A stretch of DNA of 64,000 nt from Kitasatospora papulosa. GTDB taxonomy: Bacteria > Actinomycetota > Actinomycetes > Streptomycetales > Streptomycetaceae. Of this stretch, positions 63,981-64,000 are shown piece by piece. The position numbers were made by a program, and so were the translations under genes. Where the stretch lies: contig NZ_JNYQ01000002.1 of NCBI RefSeq assembly GCF_000717245.1, forward strand, positions 186,001 through 250,000. Reading direction: 5' to 3'. Numbering within the stretch: position 1 is the first letter of the stretch; each line of letters begins with the position of its first letter. A model generated the notes under the pieces. The model was given only the letters and a program-made list of their open reading frames with translations. It was not told where the DNA came from and did no database searches.

Positions 63981-64000
63981 GTCCGCCCCGCCCCTTTTTA

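Overview
The window is high-GC actinobacterial chromosome, almost certainly from a Streptomyces. Evidence: codon third positions are nearly all G/C, GTG starts are frequent, there are LuxR, GbsR and PucR regulators, DasR-type dre sites sit in front of a chitinase gene, an HspR/HAIR heat-shock circuit is present, a perfect Streptomyces-type parS site is present, and there are Ser/Thr kinases with extracytoplasmic tails. Gene order (purA, kynurenine genes, fbaA, pyrE, clpB, hspR-dnaJ-grpE-dnaK) fits the conserved core of the chromosome rather than an arm.

Layout. 1-3.8 kb: a class III aminotransferase cut by the left edge, a DJ-1/PfpI protein with its MarR regulator behind twin operators, and a Ser/Thr kinase. 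3.8-10.6 kb: a second beta-clamp paralogue, an unknown protein, a GH19 chitinase under dre control, a membrane-tethered PstS-like protein, and a second kinase that carries two copies of the sensor domain found once in the first. 10.6-20 kb: purA, a DAG-kinase-like protein, a GbsR-regulated ABC exporter, a P450 and a NarL/DesK-type two-component pair. 20-30 kb: tryptophan-to-anthranilate enzymes (formamidase, kynureninase, tryptophan dioxygenase), DUF3151, an MFS pump, a MalY-type enzyme, fbaA, pyrE, an epimerase and an SRPBCC protein. A parS site lies in the pyrE-fbaA gap. 30-36 kb: a membrane spermidine-synthase-like protein, DUF2617, a Gly/Cys-rich membrane peptide, an aminotransferase, a YbjN protein and an MFS protein.

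36-47 kb is the heat-shock region. clpB and the dnaK-grpE-dnaJ-hspR operon each have a HAIR element where HspR should bind. Between them lies the most unusual locus: a small secreted protein with six DITWG motifs, translationally coupled to a 106-residue protein that looks like a Rieske dioxygenase N-terminus with its cluster ligands removed, and divergent from two tandem TrmB/LuxR-like regulators. I do not recognise this as a described system.

47-53 kb holds a sugar transferase homologue that lacks its catalytic pair, an EtfD-like Fe-S membrane reductase, a Yip1 protein, a phosphoribosyltransferase, dcd and a zinc-ribbon protein. At 53.0 kb a tRNA-Gly(CCC) gene is followed 2.1 kb later by an exact 49-bp copy of its 3' end. 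The bracketed segment carries only a DUF234-type ATPase, which suggests a stripped integrative element. A broken alpha/beta hydrolase follows. 55.8-59.2 kb is a desaturase/ferredoxin-reductase pair with a divergent PucR-type regulator. The right end holds a thioredoxin-like protein without its first cysteine, small conserved proteins (DUF6243, DUF4259), a PIG-L deacetylase and a secreted polysaccharide deacetylase.
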